A stretch of DNA of 64,000 bases from Prosthecobacter gellanilyticus (GTDB lineage: Bacteria; Verrucomicrobiota; Verrucomicrobiia; Verrucomicrobiales; Verrucomicrobiaceae): the NCBI RefSeq assembly GCF_007992435.1, contig NZ_BKAG01000002.1, positions 1-64,000 of the forward strand, read 5' to 3'. The notes below the pieces were generated by a model. It was not told where the DNA came from and made no database searches. It saw only the letters and a program-made list of their open reading frames with translations. This document shows positions 25,251 through 36,568 of this stretch, in pieces; position 1 is the stretch's first letter, and every line of letters starts with the position of its first letter. The translations under genes were made by a program, and so were the position numbers.

Positions 25251-25430
25251 ATGACCGACGACCTCCAGGAGCCTCTCCGCCGGAAGGTGGGTGGCAGTCT
25301 TCCCCGGCTGCCGCCGTTGAAGCGTCTGGAAATGCTGCGCCAGAGCGCGCATCGGTTGCGCGCTGGCTCGAACCAACCTCCCGAACCCGATGGACACCCC
25401 GTTCGAAAAACTGTTGGTGCGTCTCGCTGA
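25251..25430 (+). CDS. Small hypothetical protein preceding a truncated nucleotidyltransferase
   Basis: 59 residues (MTDDLQEPLRRKVGG...), basic, with a PPLKRLEMLRQSAHRLR helix. Its end overlaps the start of the truncated nucleotidyltransferase by 41 bases in another frame, an arrangement typical of a coupled two-gene unit. I recognise no family. The gene may be real but is part of a decaying locus. Confidence 0.35.
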   Translation: MTDDLQEPLRRKVGGSLPRLPPLKRLEMLRQSAHRLRAGSNQPPEPDGHPVRKTVGASR

Positions 25431-25497
25431 CCACGGCGTGCAGTTCATCGTCGTTGGAAGTGAGGCTGTCGCGTTGCAGGGATGCTTGATCCTCTAA
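25390..25497 (+). pseudogene. N-terminal fragment of a nucleotidyltransferase-like protein
   Basis: 35 residues from the ATG at 25390 read FEKLLVRLADHGVQFIVVGSEAVALQG and then stop. This matches the opening of minimal nucleotidyltransferase/AbiEii-like proteins (helix, then VQFIVVGG.A...LHG). The Gly-Ser and the DxD catalytic region that should follow are missing. Downstream sequence to 25550 shows no continuation in any frame. It looks like the stump left by a deletion or replacement, possibly from a toxin-antitoxin or defence-like unit (inference). Confidence 0.5.
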
Positions 25498-25550
25498 ACA
25501 AATAGGGAGTATAGCCGCGACTTCTTCATTCGTTGAAGGATTTTAGACGC

Positions 25551-26186
25551 TTACGAATCGCCTTTTTTGGTGGCTGGGATTACAGACTCCCATGGATATT
25601 TGAACGGGGGAATAGTGGCCAGCAGCTCAAGTGACGATTGGTCCCCCACCGCTCGGAGGAGGCAAACCGCCATCGCTCTTTTGGCATCATCGTCAAAGAT
25701 TGTAACTGAAGCACTGGCAAAGATGCGGAGTCGCTTCTGCGTGGAATCGACTATTTGGACATCAGGCTTGAAGCAAAGGATATGGTTCAAACGACTCGCG
25801 ATCTCGTTCGCGAGCTGTGGATCTCCTGCGGGTGAGTCAATGCAGTCAGAGAAGAAATCGAGCATTGCTTCGACTGCTTCGCTCGTATGGAGTTCCTCCA
25901 GAAGTGAGAGAACAAAGCGCTCGTGTCCGGGCAACCCTAGGACGGACCTGAGACCCGTCATGCCGTTGCGGCAATATTCGGATGCCACTCTGGCCCATCG
26001 TGCTAACGGGACCACATGCGTGCCGTCTGGCAAGTGGTTAGCGTCACTCCAATATTCGGAACGAGCAAGTTCATCGAGCAGTTCAGGCAAACCTTCAATA
26101 CGTAGCGCAGCCGCGCCAAGAATGTGTTCGACCTCTAGAGTATTGTTCGCGGCACGCCGTCGGATCGATGAAAGCGATTGTGACAT
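25551..26186 (-). CDS. Orphan protein of unknown function
   Basis: 211 residues, mostly helical, acidic in the middle. Visible segments: VEHILGAAALRIEGLPELLDELARSEYW, VPLARWARVASEYCRNGM, ERFVLSLLEELHTSEAVEAMLDFFSDCID and FKYPWESVIPATKKGDS. The helix pairs in the centre recall HEAT/armadillo-like repeats and immunity proteins, but I cannot place it. No signal peptide or membrane segment. It stands 26 bases downstream of another orphan on the same strand and is probably co-transcribed. Both lie in an accessory patch between clpB and manA. Confidence 0.6.
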   Translation of the reverse strand: MSQSLSSIRRRAANNTLEVEHILGAAALRIEGLPELLDELARSEYWSDANHLPDGTHVVPLARWARVASEYCRNGMTGLRSVLGLPGHERFVLSLLEELHTSEAVEAMLDFFSDCIDSPAGDPQLANEIASRLNHILCFKPDVQIVDSTQKRLRIFASASVTIFDDDAKRAMAVCLLRAVGDQSSLELLATIPPFKYPWESVIPATKKGDS

Positions 26187-26212
26187 AGCTCTTTGAGCAT
26201 TGTATGAGGTCT

Positions 26213-26638
26213 TTATGCGCCCTCGAAGTCCACAAAATAGTACTGCTTATGTCCGCCAATACCGAGCTCAGTGGCCTTCGCCTCAGCCTCCTCTCGCGTG
26301 GCAAAACGGTCGATGAGAAACCGCGCGCCATTGTCGTCTTCGCGATAGAGGGCGAAGGGCAGGCCGGAGGTAGACTCAGCCGATGAGGTGAGATTGCAAC
26401 GCATCTCGTTCGGCACCATCGCCCACCAGCCCATCTCGTCATGTCCCCAGGCAATCCCGAGACAATGAGCCACCGTGCGGAGAAGTTCGATTTCAGAAGC
26501 CTCCGGCCCGCCATCAAGCAGACTGCCTTCAGTGACCTGATCTGATCCGGACGCTCTCCCAGAAATCGGAATAGCCGCCACCCGACATCCAGGCCCACCA
26601 GGAACACCGCTTCGATAGTAAGGACCGTGTTTTTCCAT
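26213..26638 (-). CDS. Orphan protein of unknown function
   Basis: 141 residues from the ATG at 26638 (MEKHGPYYRSG); a TTG two codons earlier is possible. The N-terminal 50 residues are Gly/Pro-rich. Segments IELLRTVAHCLGIAWGHDEMGWWAMVPNEMRCNL and DNGARFLIDRFATREEAEAKATELGIGGHKQYYFVDFEGA follow; the end recalls SPOR-like or short beta-alpha-beta folds without a clear match. No signal peptide. Likely first gene of a two-gene unit with the orphan at 25551-26186. Confidence 0.55.
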   Translation of the reverse strand: MEKHGPYYRSGVPGGPGCRVAAIPISGRASGSDQVTEGSLLDGGPEASEIELLRTVAHCLGIAWGHDEMGWWAMVPNEMRCNLTSSAESTSGLPFALYREDDNGARFLIDRFATREEAEAKATELGIGGHKQYYFVDFEGA

Positions 26639-26773
26639 GATCAAATAGTGAGTGAGGCTGAGAATTTTGTCATCTAGTCACTTCACGTGATGAACAAAGC
26701 CCGGCAGGTGGTAAACGCCCTTTACAAGCATCCCTTCCTTGCTGATGCGGGTCTGTGGTGTTGAGTGGTGGTG

Positions 26774-27739
26774 ATGTTCGACTCCCTCCTGACCTTCGCA
26801 CCGCTCTACCAAACTCGGGTGTGGGGAGGGCGGCGGCTGGAGACCTTGTTAGGTCGGACGCTGCCGGAGACGGACACGCCGTATGGAGAGTCCTGGGAGG
26901 TCAGTGATCGCGAGCACGAGCAGAGTGCCTTCACCCTGCCTGACGGTGGTTCGATGACGTTAAACGAGCTTTGGCTTCAGCATCGCGAGACCGTGTTTGG
27001 TGCAACGTTGGCTGGGCATCCTGCGCAGCGATATCCGCTGCTCATGAAGATCCTGGATGCCTGTGATGATCTCTCCATCCAGGTGCACCCACCGGCAGCA
27101 GTGGCTCCTGAGCTTCGCGGCGAGCCGAAGACCGAGATGTGGTATGTCCTGCATGCAGAACCCGGGGCGAAGATCTACGCGGGTTTGCGTGAGGGCATGA
27201 CGCGGGAGGCTTTTGAAGAAAGTATTCGCAGCGGCACCGTGGCAGATGCTGTGCAGATGCTGGAGCCGAGGGCAGGGGACTGTCTTTTCATCCCAAGCGG
27301 ACTCATCCACGCCATCGGCGCAGGTTTGGTGATCTACGAGGTGCAGCAGAACAGTGACACCACTTACCGCGTCTTTGACTGGAACCGCGTGGGCCTGGAC
27401 GGCAAACCGCGCCAGATGCACGTGCAGGAGTCTTTGCTCAGCATTGATTTCGCAGAGTCACCGCCTGCTTTTCAAAAAGCGGACGCGCAGGGCAGGCTCG
27501 TGACCTGTGAGTTCTTTGAGATTCGTGAAGCCAGTATCCATGACACCACAGCGCTTGGCATAGAAGGAGAGCACCTTGTGGTGGCGATGATCGAAGGCAC
27601 GATCACAGTGGCTGGCAAGACGCTGGTCGCCGGTGACTTCGCCTTAGTGCCAGCCTGTTTGAATGGAGTGAAACGTGGAATCAAGAATGCTGGGGAGGGA
27701 AATGCGCGTTGGTTGGAGATTCGCATTCCCGCTCCCTGA
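26774..27739 (+). CDS. manA: Mannose-6-phosphate isomerase, class I (ManA-like)
   Basis: 321 residues from the ATG at 26774. Cupin zinc ligands of the family are visible: QVHPP, KTEMWYVL, and HAIGAGLVIYEVQQNSDTTYRVFDW. The start FAPLYQTRVWGGRRLETLLGR is the usual class I N-terminus of short bacterial PMIs. It converts fructose-6-phosphate and mannose-6-phosphate in the cytoplasm, feeding GDP-mannose or mannose use. The APC permease starts 3 bases after the stop, so they share a transcript. The 135 bases upstream hold only a 24-codon reading frame (26690-26764) without a recognisable match. Confidence 0.93.
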   Translation: MFDSLLTFAPLYQTRVWGGRRLETLLGRTLPETDTPYGESWEVSDREHEQSAFTLPDGGSMTLNELWLQHRETVFGATLAGHPAQRYPLLMKILDACDDLSIQVHPPAAVAPELRGEPKTEMWYVLHAEPGAKIYAGLREGMTREAFEESIRSGTVADAVQMLEPRAGDCLFIPSGLIHAIGAGLVIYEVQQNSDTTYRVFDWNRVGLDGKPRQMHVQESLLSIDFAESPPAFQKADAQGRLVTCEFFEIREASIHDTTALGIEGEHLVVAMIEGTITVAGKTLVAGDFALVPACLNGVKRGIKNAGEGNARWLEIRIPAP

Positions 27740-27742
27740 TTC

Positions 27743-29143
27743 ATGTCACAACCCATTCTCCCGGAAGGTCACCTCGAACGTCGCCTCGGTCCTTGGTCGG
27801 CCACGGCGCTGAACATGTCGAACATGATCGGCGTGGGTCCCTTCATCACGTTGCCTGCGCTCATGGCCACGCTGGGCGGACCGCAGTCCATGCTCGGCTG
27901 GCTGGCAGCGCTGCTCATCACCCTGCCTGACGCGCTGGTGTGGAGCGAGCTCGGCGCGGCCATGCCGGCGAGCGGCGGCACCTATCGTTGGTTACGCACG
28001 GGATTCGGCGCGGAGAAGTGGGGGCGCTTGATGTCCTTCCTCTTCATCTGGCAGCTCATCATCAGCGGCCCCATGGAGATCGGCTCGGGCATCATCGGCT
28101 TCGCGCAGTACCTGGACTACCTTATTCCCGGCATCGCCGAGAACAATCTGCGAACCTGGAAAGGCGCTGCGGTGGTGCTTGCCGTGGTAGGCATCGTCAC
28201 GCTGCTGCTCTATCGCCGGATTGGCCATATCGCCAAGCTCACGGTGGCCGTCTGGATCGGCGTGATCGCTACAGTGGGCGCCGTGATCGTCACCGGCGCT
28301 CTGAAGTTCGATGCCTCGCGTGCCTTTGATTTCCCGCCCAATGCTTTCGACTGGAGCTGGGGCTTCATGATGGGCCTCTTCACCGGAGCACGGATAGGTA
28401 TCTACGACTACCTCGGCTACTATGACATCTGCTACGTGGGCGATGAAGTGCGCGATCCCGGCCGCACGATCCCGCGCAGTGTCATCACCAGCCTGCTCGT
28501 CGTGGCGGTACTGTATGTGGGGATCAATCTCTCCATCATCGGCATCGTCCCCTGGCGCGAGTTCACTCCCATGCCTGGCCAGCCTGAGCCTGAGTTCGCC
28601 AAATACGTGGCCTCCATCTGCCTGGAGCGCGCCTGGGGCAGACCCGTGGCCATCGGCTTCACCATCATGCTGCTGTGGACTGCCGTGGCCTGCTTGTTTG
28701 CCTTGTTGTTAGGCTATTCTCGCATCCCGTATGCGGCCGCGCGTGACGGCACCTTCTTCGGCTGGTTTGGCAAGCTGCATCCGAAGGGCCAGTTCCCGCA
28801 CCGTTCGCTGCTCCTCCTGGCCGGGCTTTCCGCGGCCTGCAGCTTTCTGAGCCTCGGCCTGGTCATCGAGACCCTGGTCGTGCTGCGCATCCTCATCCAG
28901 TTCATCGGCCAGATCGCCGCGCTGGTCTTGCTGCGCCGGCATCAGCCAGACATGCCGCGCCCATATCGCGTCTGGCTGTATCCGCTGCCCATCATTATCG
29001 CCACCGCAGGCTGGCTGGCCGTCTTCTGGACCTCGGAGGAAAAGCGCTGGTATGCGCTGGCCAGCCTCGGTGTCGGAGTATTGAGCTATCTCGCCTGGGC
29101 CAGAGGCACTCGCCGCTGGCCGTGGGCAGATGGCACCGAGTGA
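27743..29143 (+). CDS. APC-superfamily permease
   Basis: 466 residues with about 12 transmembrane helices. The opening LGPWSATALNMSNMIGVGPFITLPALMA matches the first helix of amino acid/polyamine/organocation transporters with its unwound GVG/GPF segment. ELGAAMPASGGTYRWLRTGFG is the conserved loop after helix 2. It imports amino acids or amines by cation coupling; the substrate is unknown. It is translationally coupled to manA, though a functional link between them is not obvious. Confidence 0.88.
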   Translation: MSQPILPEGHLERRLGPWSATALNMSNMIGVGPFITLPALMATLGGPQSMLGWLAALLITLPDALVWSELGAAMPASGGTYRWLRTGFGAEKWGRLMSFLFIWQLIISGPMEIGSGIIGFAQYLDYLIPGIAENNLRTWKGAAVVLAVVGIVTLLLYRRIGHIAKLTVAVWIGVIATVGAVIVTGALKFDASRAFDFPPNAFDWSWGFMMGLFTGARIGIYDYLGYYDICYVGDEVRDPGRTIPRSVITSLLVVAVLYVGINLSIIGIVPWREFTPMPGQPEPEFAKYVASICLERAWGRPVAIGFTIMLLWTAVACLFALLLGYSRIPYAAARDGTFFGWFGKLHPKGQFPHRSLLLLAGLSAACSFLSLGLVIETLVVLRILIQFIGQIAALVLLRRHQPDMPRPYRVWLYPLPIIIATAGWLAVFWTSEEKRWYALASLGVGVLSYLAWARGTRRWPWADGTE

Positions 29144-29156
29144 CCCTCAACCTCGA

Positions 29157-29852
29157 TCAGTCCTTCACCACGTGGGTGCCTGCCAGCAGATCATGGATGC
29201 AGCGACGGTCTTCACGAAAGACAAAAAAGACATCCACGAGTCCGTAGAAAGGCACGAAAGCTCCAATGAGACCATTCACGATAGCCCGCAGGATGACTGC
29301 CTTCACAAAGCCTGCATTGCTATTGTCTTCGAAGCTGGCGATGCGGATGCCCATCCATTTTTTGCCGAGGCTCTGTCCGTGGGTGCTCAGACGTATCAAG
29401 TTGTAGATGAGCAAGGCAAGGCTGTAAGCAAGGGCAATGCCCATCATCAGCATGCCTGTGCTGGTTAACTCCTCAGTCTCCTTGTCCATTTTGGACATGG
29501 CCAAGGCGAAAAGGAGTCCGGCGGGAAACACGGTCAAAACGTTGAGAAAGTAAGCTCCAAGACGTTGTCCGAGGGATGCCAGTTCGGTTGCAGTGGTCGT
29601 GGCAGTGTTTCTGCGATGATAGATAGCCGCTTGTGGCGCAGCATACGGATTGACCTCGATCGGCGGTGGCGGTGGCGCAAACGAACTGCCAGCCGCCAGT
29701 CCGCTGATGCTGTTGATCGGCTGCCAGCTTGCCATGCCCTGGGCCCAGGCCAGATCCTCCGGGCTGAGCTCGCCCGAGGAGAGTTTCAAACTGATGTCGG
29801 TGGCACTGAGCACACCGAGCTGCTGTCCGTTACGAGCGACGTGGTAGTTCAT
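29157..29852 (-). CDS. RDD-family membrane protein with N-terminal GYF_2 domain
   Basis: 231 residues from the ATG at 29852, chosen because the GYF_2 domain starts at once (MNYHVARNGQQLGVLSATDI, then LAWAQGMASWQPI). A proline-rich linker follows, then an RDD domain with three to four helices: LGQRLGAYFLNVL, GQSLGKKWMGIRI and RRCIHDLLAGTHVV. RDD proteins are inner-membrane proteins; some act in ion or osmotic stress. The GYF_2-RDD fusion is common in Verrucomicrobia and Planctomycetes. Function unproven. Confidence 0.85.
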   Translation of the reverse strand: MNYHVARNGQQLGVLSATDISLKLSSGELSPEDLAWAQGMASWQPINSISGLAAGSSFAPPPPPIEVNPYAAPQAAIYHRRNTATTTATELASLGQRLGAYFLNVLTVFPAGLLFALAMSKMDKETEELTSTGMLMMGIALAYSLALLIYNLIRLSTHGQSLGKKWMGIRIASFEDNSNAGFVKAVILRAIVNGLIGAFVPFYGLVDVFFVFREDRRCIHDLLAGTHVVKD

Positions 29853-29911
29853 GGGCGGGGAGGGAGAGAGAAAAAATAGGCCGAACCAAAAGGACGCAGA
29901 CAATCAGATGT

Positions 29912-31516
29912 CTAGGATCCGCCAGCCTTGGGAGTGGCGGGCGGAGCTTCTGGAGCAGGCGCGGAGGGAGTCGTCGTCGTTGCAGGTGGGGTCGTGGCAC
30001 CCGGTGCTGTCGCAGGAGCTGGTGTTGTCGTGCCTCCGGGAGGCGTCCCTGCCGCAGGCGTGCCAGCGGGAGCTGTTGTCGTTCCAGCCGCTGGCACAGG
30101 CTCAGGCTTCTTGAAGGGATCTTCCCAGCGATGCAGTTCCCGACCCGGCCCCGGTCCGCCGATCTCCTTCAGATACTCGCTGCACTTCTCATGCCAGTGG
30201 GCGAGGTCTGGTGCGGTATTGGGCTTCTCCGCCGTACCGGGGAAGATGAGATAGGTCACCTTCAAATCACTCTCCGGCCGGCGATACGGCGTGGCCTGCG
30301 CATTCACGGCCTTGGCGATGAAGAGGGAGGCCTCACCCATCTTCAGAGTCGGACCATAGTCACCGCAGATGGCGGGATACATTTTGTCGCCATGAATGAC
30401 CACGGCATAGTCACCGATCTGCGGCGTGTACTTGTTCGCATTGGAGTAACCACGGAAGAGCAGGGAAAGCACGATGAACGGGTCTTTTTCCGCGATGAGA
30501 CTGCTGCGTGCCTTCATCTCGCTGATCTCCACCTTCAGAGTATCAGTCAGAGCCTTCAGCTCGCGGTTCTTGTCCGCAGGCAGCCCCTTCACATTGTACT
30601 GTTCCTGGGCTTTTTTGAGCCGGTCTTCCCATTTGGAGAGTAGCGGGTTGGGGTTGGTCGTTTTCTTGGCCCAGGCATAGCTGGTGAAGGGCTGGTAGTA
30701 GTCGGAGAGGTAGATATACTCATCCAGCGTGGGCATGCGGTCGCCATCAGAGCCATCTGCCACCACATCCATCTCGGACTGGATCAGCAGCGCCTTGCGC
30801 TTCGAGGTCGGGTGCGAGAGCTCCAGAATGGTCTCGCAGTCGAAGAAGTTATGACGGTCCAGGATCTTGTTCAGGCGCGTGATGTCGCGCTGGATCGAGT
30901 TCGTCTTGTTCTCATACAGCTTGTGGTAAAAGCCGGAGACCTTGGCCGTCTCCAGCATCGCTCCTAGATCCGGCAGGAAGCCGGGCAGGGCAGGGTTGAT
31001 GCGGGAAAGCTCAGGCAGGGTTTGATTCGCCTTCGGCACGCGCACGCTGAGTTCGAACTCAGCCTTGTAGGCATCTGGGGAAAGCCTCTCCAGGCTGGCA
31101 TAGGTACCCTGCTCGGTGATCAGCTTCGATTTGATCGTGATGCCATTGAAGAAGGTGGCCACGTCCGCGTCCTTGCGCGGGATGAAGTTGTCCGGCAGCG
31201 GTGGTTGCACCAGGACTTCCTTGATCACCTCTTTGATCACTTCCTTGGGCACCTCGATGCGCTTCTCCACCGGCACTTCCTTGGTGATCTCCTTCGTGAC
31301 CACCCGGGTGGTGGCTTCCCCCGCCGCGACGATCTCCTTCAGGCCACGTTTGATCTTCCCGGCAAAGGGTGTGAACGGGATCACCAGCAGCAGCGCGATG
31401 ATCACCAGCATGAGCACGCGGATGAGCGAGCTGAACATCCCGCGCTGCCGTGGCTCCCAGGGGGAAGGTCCCTGGCGTTCATTCGTACTGGATCTCTCAG
31501 TGGGGGGATTTGGCAT
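29912..31516 (-). CDS. Membrane-anchored GH75 chitosanase-like protein with low-complexity tail
   Basis: 534 residues. A proline-rich cytoplasmic start leads to one transmembrane helix (about 31-53). Then comes a charged stalk of VPKEVIKEVIKEV repeats (about 70-105). Residues about 110-430 resemble glycoside hydrolase family 75: FFNGITIKSKL, LLIQSEMDVVADGSDGDRMP, GDYAVVIHGDKMYPAICGDYGPTLKMGEASL. The Asp of the DGSDGDR segment and the Glu of GEAS are the candidate catalytic pair. The last 85 residues are Pro/Thr/Ala repeats that could span the cell envelope. GH75 cleaves chitosan; here the substrate is only inferred. The SDR gene lies 3 bases upstream. Confidence 0.65.
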   Translation of the reverse strand: MPNPPTERSSTNERQGPSPWEPRQRGMFSSLIRVLMLVIIALLLVIPFTPFAGKIKRGLKEIVAAGEATTRVVTKEITKEVPVEKRIEVPKEVIKEVIKEVLVQPPLPDNFIPRKDADVATFFNGITIKSKLITEQGTYASLERLSPDAYKAEFELSVRVPKANQTLPELSRINPALPGFLPDLGAMLETAKVSGFYHKLYENKTNSIQRDITRLNKILDRHNFFDCETILELSHPTSKRKALLIQSEMDVVADGSDGDRMPTLDEYIYLSDYYQPFTSYAWAKKTTNPNPLLSKWEDRLKKAQEQYNVKGLPADKNRELKALTDTLKVEISEMKARSSLIAEKDPFIVLSLLFRGYSNANKYTPQIGDYAVVIHGDKMYPAICGDYGPTLKMGEASLFIAKAVNAQATPYRRPESDLKVTYLIFPGTAEKPNTAPDLAHWHEKCSEYLKEIGGPGPGRELHRWEDPFKKPEPVPAAGTTTAPAGTPAAGTPPGGTTTPAPATAPGATTPPATTTTPSAPAPEAPPATPKAGGS

Positions 31517-31519
31517 GGC

Positions 31520-32329
31520 TCAGACAGTGCCTTTGTTGAATCGACGGCGCAAGACCCGGCGCAGGATCCAGCGGGGCATCAGGCGGAAAAGGCTGCCCGC
31601 GATAGTAACGCCCGTGCCCGGGAACACAGATGCCCTTCCTGTGCTCACTCCATCCAGTGCCAGAGACACCACCTGGGAGGGGGGGATGCGCAGCAGTCCC
31701 TGGCCTTCCCGGTCCGTGTCCGTGCCATCCGCACGTTTCGCCGTCTTGCTAAAGTTCGTCGGAGTCGGGCCGGGACAGACACAGGTCACCGTGATGCCTT
31801 CGCCCGCCAGCTCAACAGCCAGAGCTTCCGAGAAGCTCGTCACATACGATTTCGTCGCCGCATACACCGCGAGCGCTGGCATCGGGATCGTGCTCGCCAG
31901 CGAGCTGATGTTGATGATGCCCCCGGGACGTTGCAGCCGCGGGATCAGCGCATGGGTGAGCATGGTCAGAGCCGTCATGTTCAGCTCCAGCTGCATGCGC
32001 GTCTTGTCCGCAGCCGAACTGGCAAAGGTGCCGTAGTCACCGAGACCTGCATTGTTCACCAGGAGATTGGGCTTCAGGCCATGGGCATCCAGAAAGGCAG
32101 TCACCGCCTCACGTCCCGCATCCGTGGCCAGATCCGCCACGCAGCAGTGCACCTGCGTCTTTGGTCCGGCGAGGGACTTCTTCACCTCTTCCAGGGCATC
32201 CGCACGTCTGGCCACCAGGACCAGCCACTCGGCATGCGGGGCCAGTTGCCGAGCAAACTCAGCCCCGAGACCCGACGAGGCTCCGGTGATGATCGCACGG
32301 CATTTTTCGAGAGGGAATCCATTCGCCAT
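31520..32329 (-). CDS. Short-chain dehydrogenase/reductase
   Basis: 269 residues. Classical SDR pattern: TGASSGLG cofactor loop near residue 16, NNAG at about 92, catalytic Ser in INISS, and Tyr-Lys in YAATK. LVARRADALEEV after the second strand, with an Arg following the Ala, favours NADP(H). The substrate is unknown. It ends 3 bases before the GH75-like gene and precedes it, so both are probably one operon. Confidence 0.9.
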   Translation of the reverse strand: MANGFPLEKCRAIITGASSGLGAEFARQLAPHAEWLVLVARRADALEEVKKSLAGPKTQVHCCVADLATDAGREAVTAFLDAHGLKPNLLVNNAGLGDYGTFASSAADKTRMQLELNMTALTMLTHALIPRLQRPGGIINISSLASTIPMPALAVYAATKSYVTSFSEALAVELAGEGITVTCVCPGPTPTNFSKTAKRADGTDTDREGQGLLRIPPSQVVSLALDGVSTGRASVFPGTGVTIAGSLFRLMPRWILRRVLRRRFNKGTV

Positions 32330-32409
32330 AAGAGTAGGCCGTAGCAGTACACAGGCTGGTTGAGGGCGGCAACCAGCTTTCCAGGCAAACTCCTGCTTAG
32401 GACCCTCCG

Positions 32410-33840
32410 TCAGGCCATGAAGCCCACGGGCCCTGAAGCGCTGCCAGGTGTGTAGAAGTGACTGATGTTCGGAAACACGAGCGGCAGGTCTGTGGGCGAG
32501 ACTCCGAGCCAGAGTGCCAGCTCGGCGAAGTACTCGTCACAGCTTGTCGTGGGGATGAGACGGCCACTGCCAAGGTCCAGAGGATTCACTTCCGAGCCGA
32601 TGTCTGGATTCAGCGCCAGGCTGGGATACTGGCCGTAGATCTTTTTGCCGAGCACACTGCCGCCGACCACAAGCTGGTTGCCACCCCAGGCATGGTCGCT
32701 GCCCTGGCCGTTGCTGGTCAGCGTGCGGCCAAAGTCAGACGCGGTGAAGAGCGTGACATTGTTCTCCATGCCCATGGCCACGAGCTGATTGTAAAAGGCG
32801 CCGATGGCCTGGCTCACCTGCGGCAGCATGGAGTTCTGATAACTCAGCACACCGCTGTGGTGATCCCAGCCACCGAAGTTCACAAAGAAGGTCTGGCGTT
32901 TGGCTCCGAGTGCGAGATGACCGTGGCCCTGGATGGCCTTGGCAATCATCTCCAGTCGGTTGCCCACATAAGTGTCAGGGAATGAAATGGCCCCAGGCAG
33001 TGAGGCGGCGGTGGCTGTGGTAAAGGCATTGTAGGCGTCCAGAGCGGCACGTTTGCGGCCGTTGAAGGTCTGCATCAGCACGTTGGAGTATTGCTGGGCC
33101 AGCTGGCTGTCCACACCCTGGCTGAAAGCCTGCGCGGCCACGTCACTCGACTGCCAGGCAAACTCATAGTTTTCCAGCGCCACCGCACCATCCGTGGTGA
33201 TGGCATACTCCGCCACGTCATGGCCTGTCTGCCAGACATTGCCGCCATCCAGGGAGATGTTCATCGGCACCTTCTGGTTGCTGTTGAGCTCCTGCAGGAT
33301 GTCCGCCGCGCGTCCCGCCCAGCCGATGCCGGAGCGCTGGTGCGGAAGGCTGGTCTGCCACTGCTCCACCTGGTCAGAGTGGGAGTAGAGGCCGAGAGGA
33401 AGCTGCTTCTGCAGCGTGTTCACCTGCGTGCGGTTCTGCACACGCTCGATGAGCGTGCCCACGTTCGCCACAAAGGCAGCCTTGCTGTTCTGAAAGAGCG
33501 TGGCCACCTGCGGCATGGCATTGTGTACCGCAAAGTTGGGCAGGCCGGTGGGCTGGATGTCGATCAGCGATCCTGGCGCCAGAGCCAGATTGGAGCGGCT
33601 GGTCTGATACTGCGAATAGGCAGTGGCCTCACGCGGCACGAGCATGTTGTAGCTGTCATTGCCGCCGGAGAGGAAGAGGCAGACCAGCGCACGATACTCA
33701 CCATTGGCGGGAGCCGTGACGGCGGAGATCTTCTCGGCCAGGGAGAGGTTCAGCACCGTGTTCAGCACGGGAATGGAGCTCACCGCGGCACAGCTGGCCC
33801 TGCCCAGGAAATGGCGGCGGCTTTGAGAAAACGTGATCAT
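32410..33840 (-). CDS. DUF1501 family protein with twin-arginine-type signal
   Basis: 476 residues from the ATG at 33840, where a TAT-like signal begins (SRRHFLGRASC). The family features are LVCLFLSGGNDSYNMLVP after the signal, FVNFGGWDHHS, VTLFTASDFGRT and GSDHAWGG, the metal-site pattern of the alkaline-phosphatase/sulfatase fold. DUF1501 proteins are abundant in PVC bacteria and lie next to DUF1800 genes. They are exported and probably handle surface polymers, but no activity is proven. The DUF1800 gene ends 47 bases upstream on the same strand. Confidence 0.9.
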   Translation of the reverse strand: MITFSQSRRHFLGRASCAAVSSIPVLNTVLNLSLAEKISAVTAPANGEYRALVCLFLSGGNDSYNMLVPREATAYSQYQTSRSNLALAPGSLIDIQPTGLPNFAVHNAMPQVATLFQNSKAAFVANVGTLIERVQNRTQVNTLQKQLPLGLYSHSDQVEQWQTSLPHQRSGIGWAGRAADILQELNSNQKVPMNISLDGGNVWQTGHDVAEYAITTDGAVALENYEFAWQSSDVAAQAFSQGVDSQLAQQYSNVLMQTFNGRKRAALDAYNAFTTATAASLPGAISFPDTYVGNRLEMIAKAIQGHGHLALGAKRQTFFVNFGGWDHHSGVLSYQNSMLPQVSQAIGAFYNQLVAMGMENNVTLFTASDFGRTLTSNGQGSDHAWGGNQLVVGGSVLGKKIYGQYPSLALNPDIGSEVNPLDLGSGRLIPTTSCDEYFAELALWLGVSPTDLPLVFPNISHFYTPGSASGPVGFMA

Positions 33841-33887
33841 GGCAAAAAGGAAAAGTGGGTGGGGAAAATGAAAGGACCGCAGCGGGC

Positions 33888-36482
<2,595 letters not shown>

Positions 36483-36568
36483 GAACAGGTGCGGGTGGTC
36501 GGGATGACCGGAACCCTGCTCTGAAACACGGGGAGTGAAATAGCACTCTCGGATTATGCGTGAACGAG

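Noticed and set aside
26690-26764. 24-codon reading frame just before manA (MNKARQVVNALYKHPFLADAG)
   Set aside because: Too short and unsupported by any match; may be a remnant or a leader peptide, but nothing shows it.
31022-32344. 440-codon frame antisense to the GH75-like and SDR genes
   Set aside because: His/Arg-rich shadow of two real genes, crossing their border.
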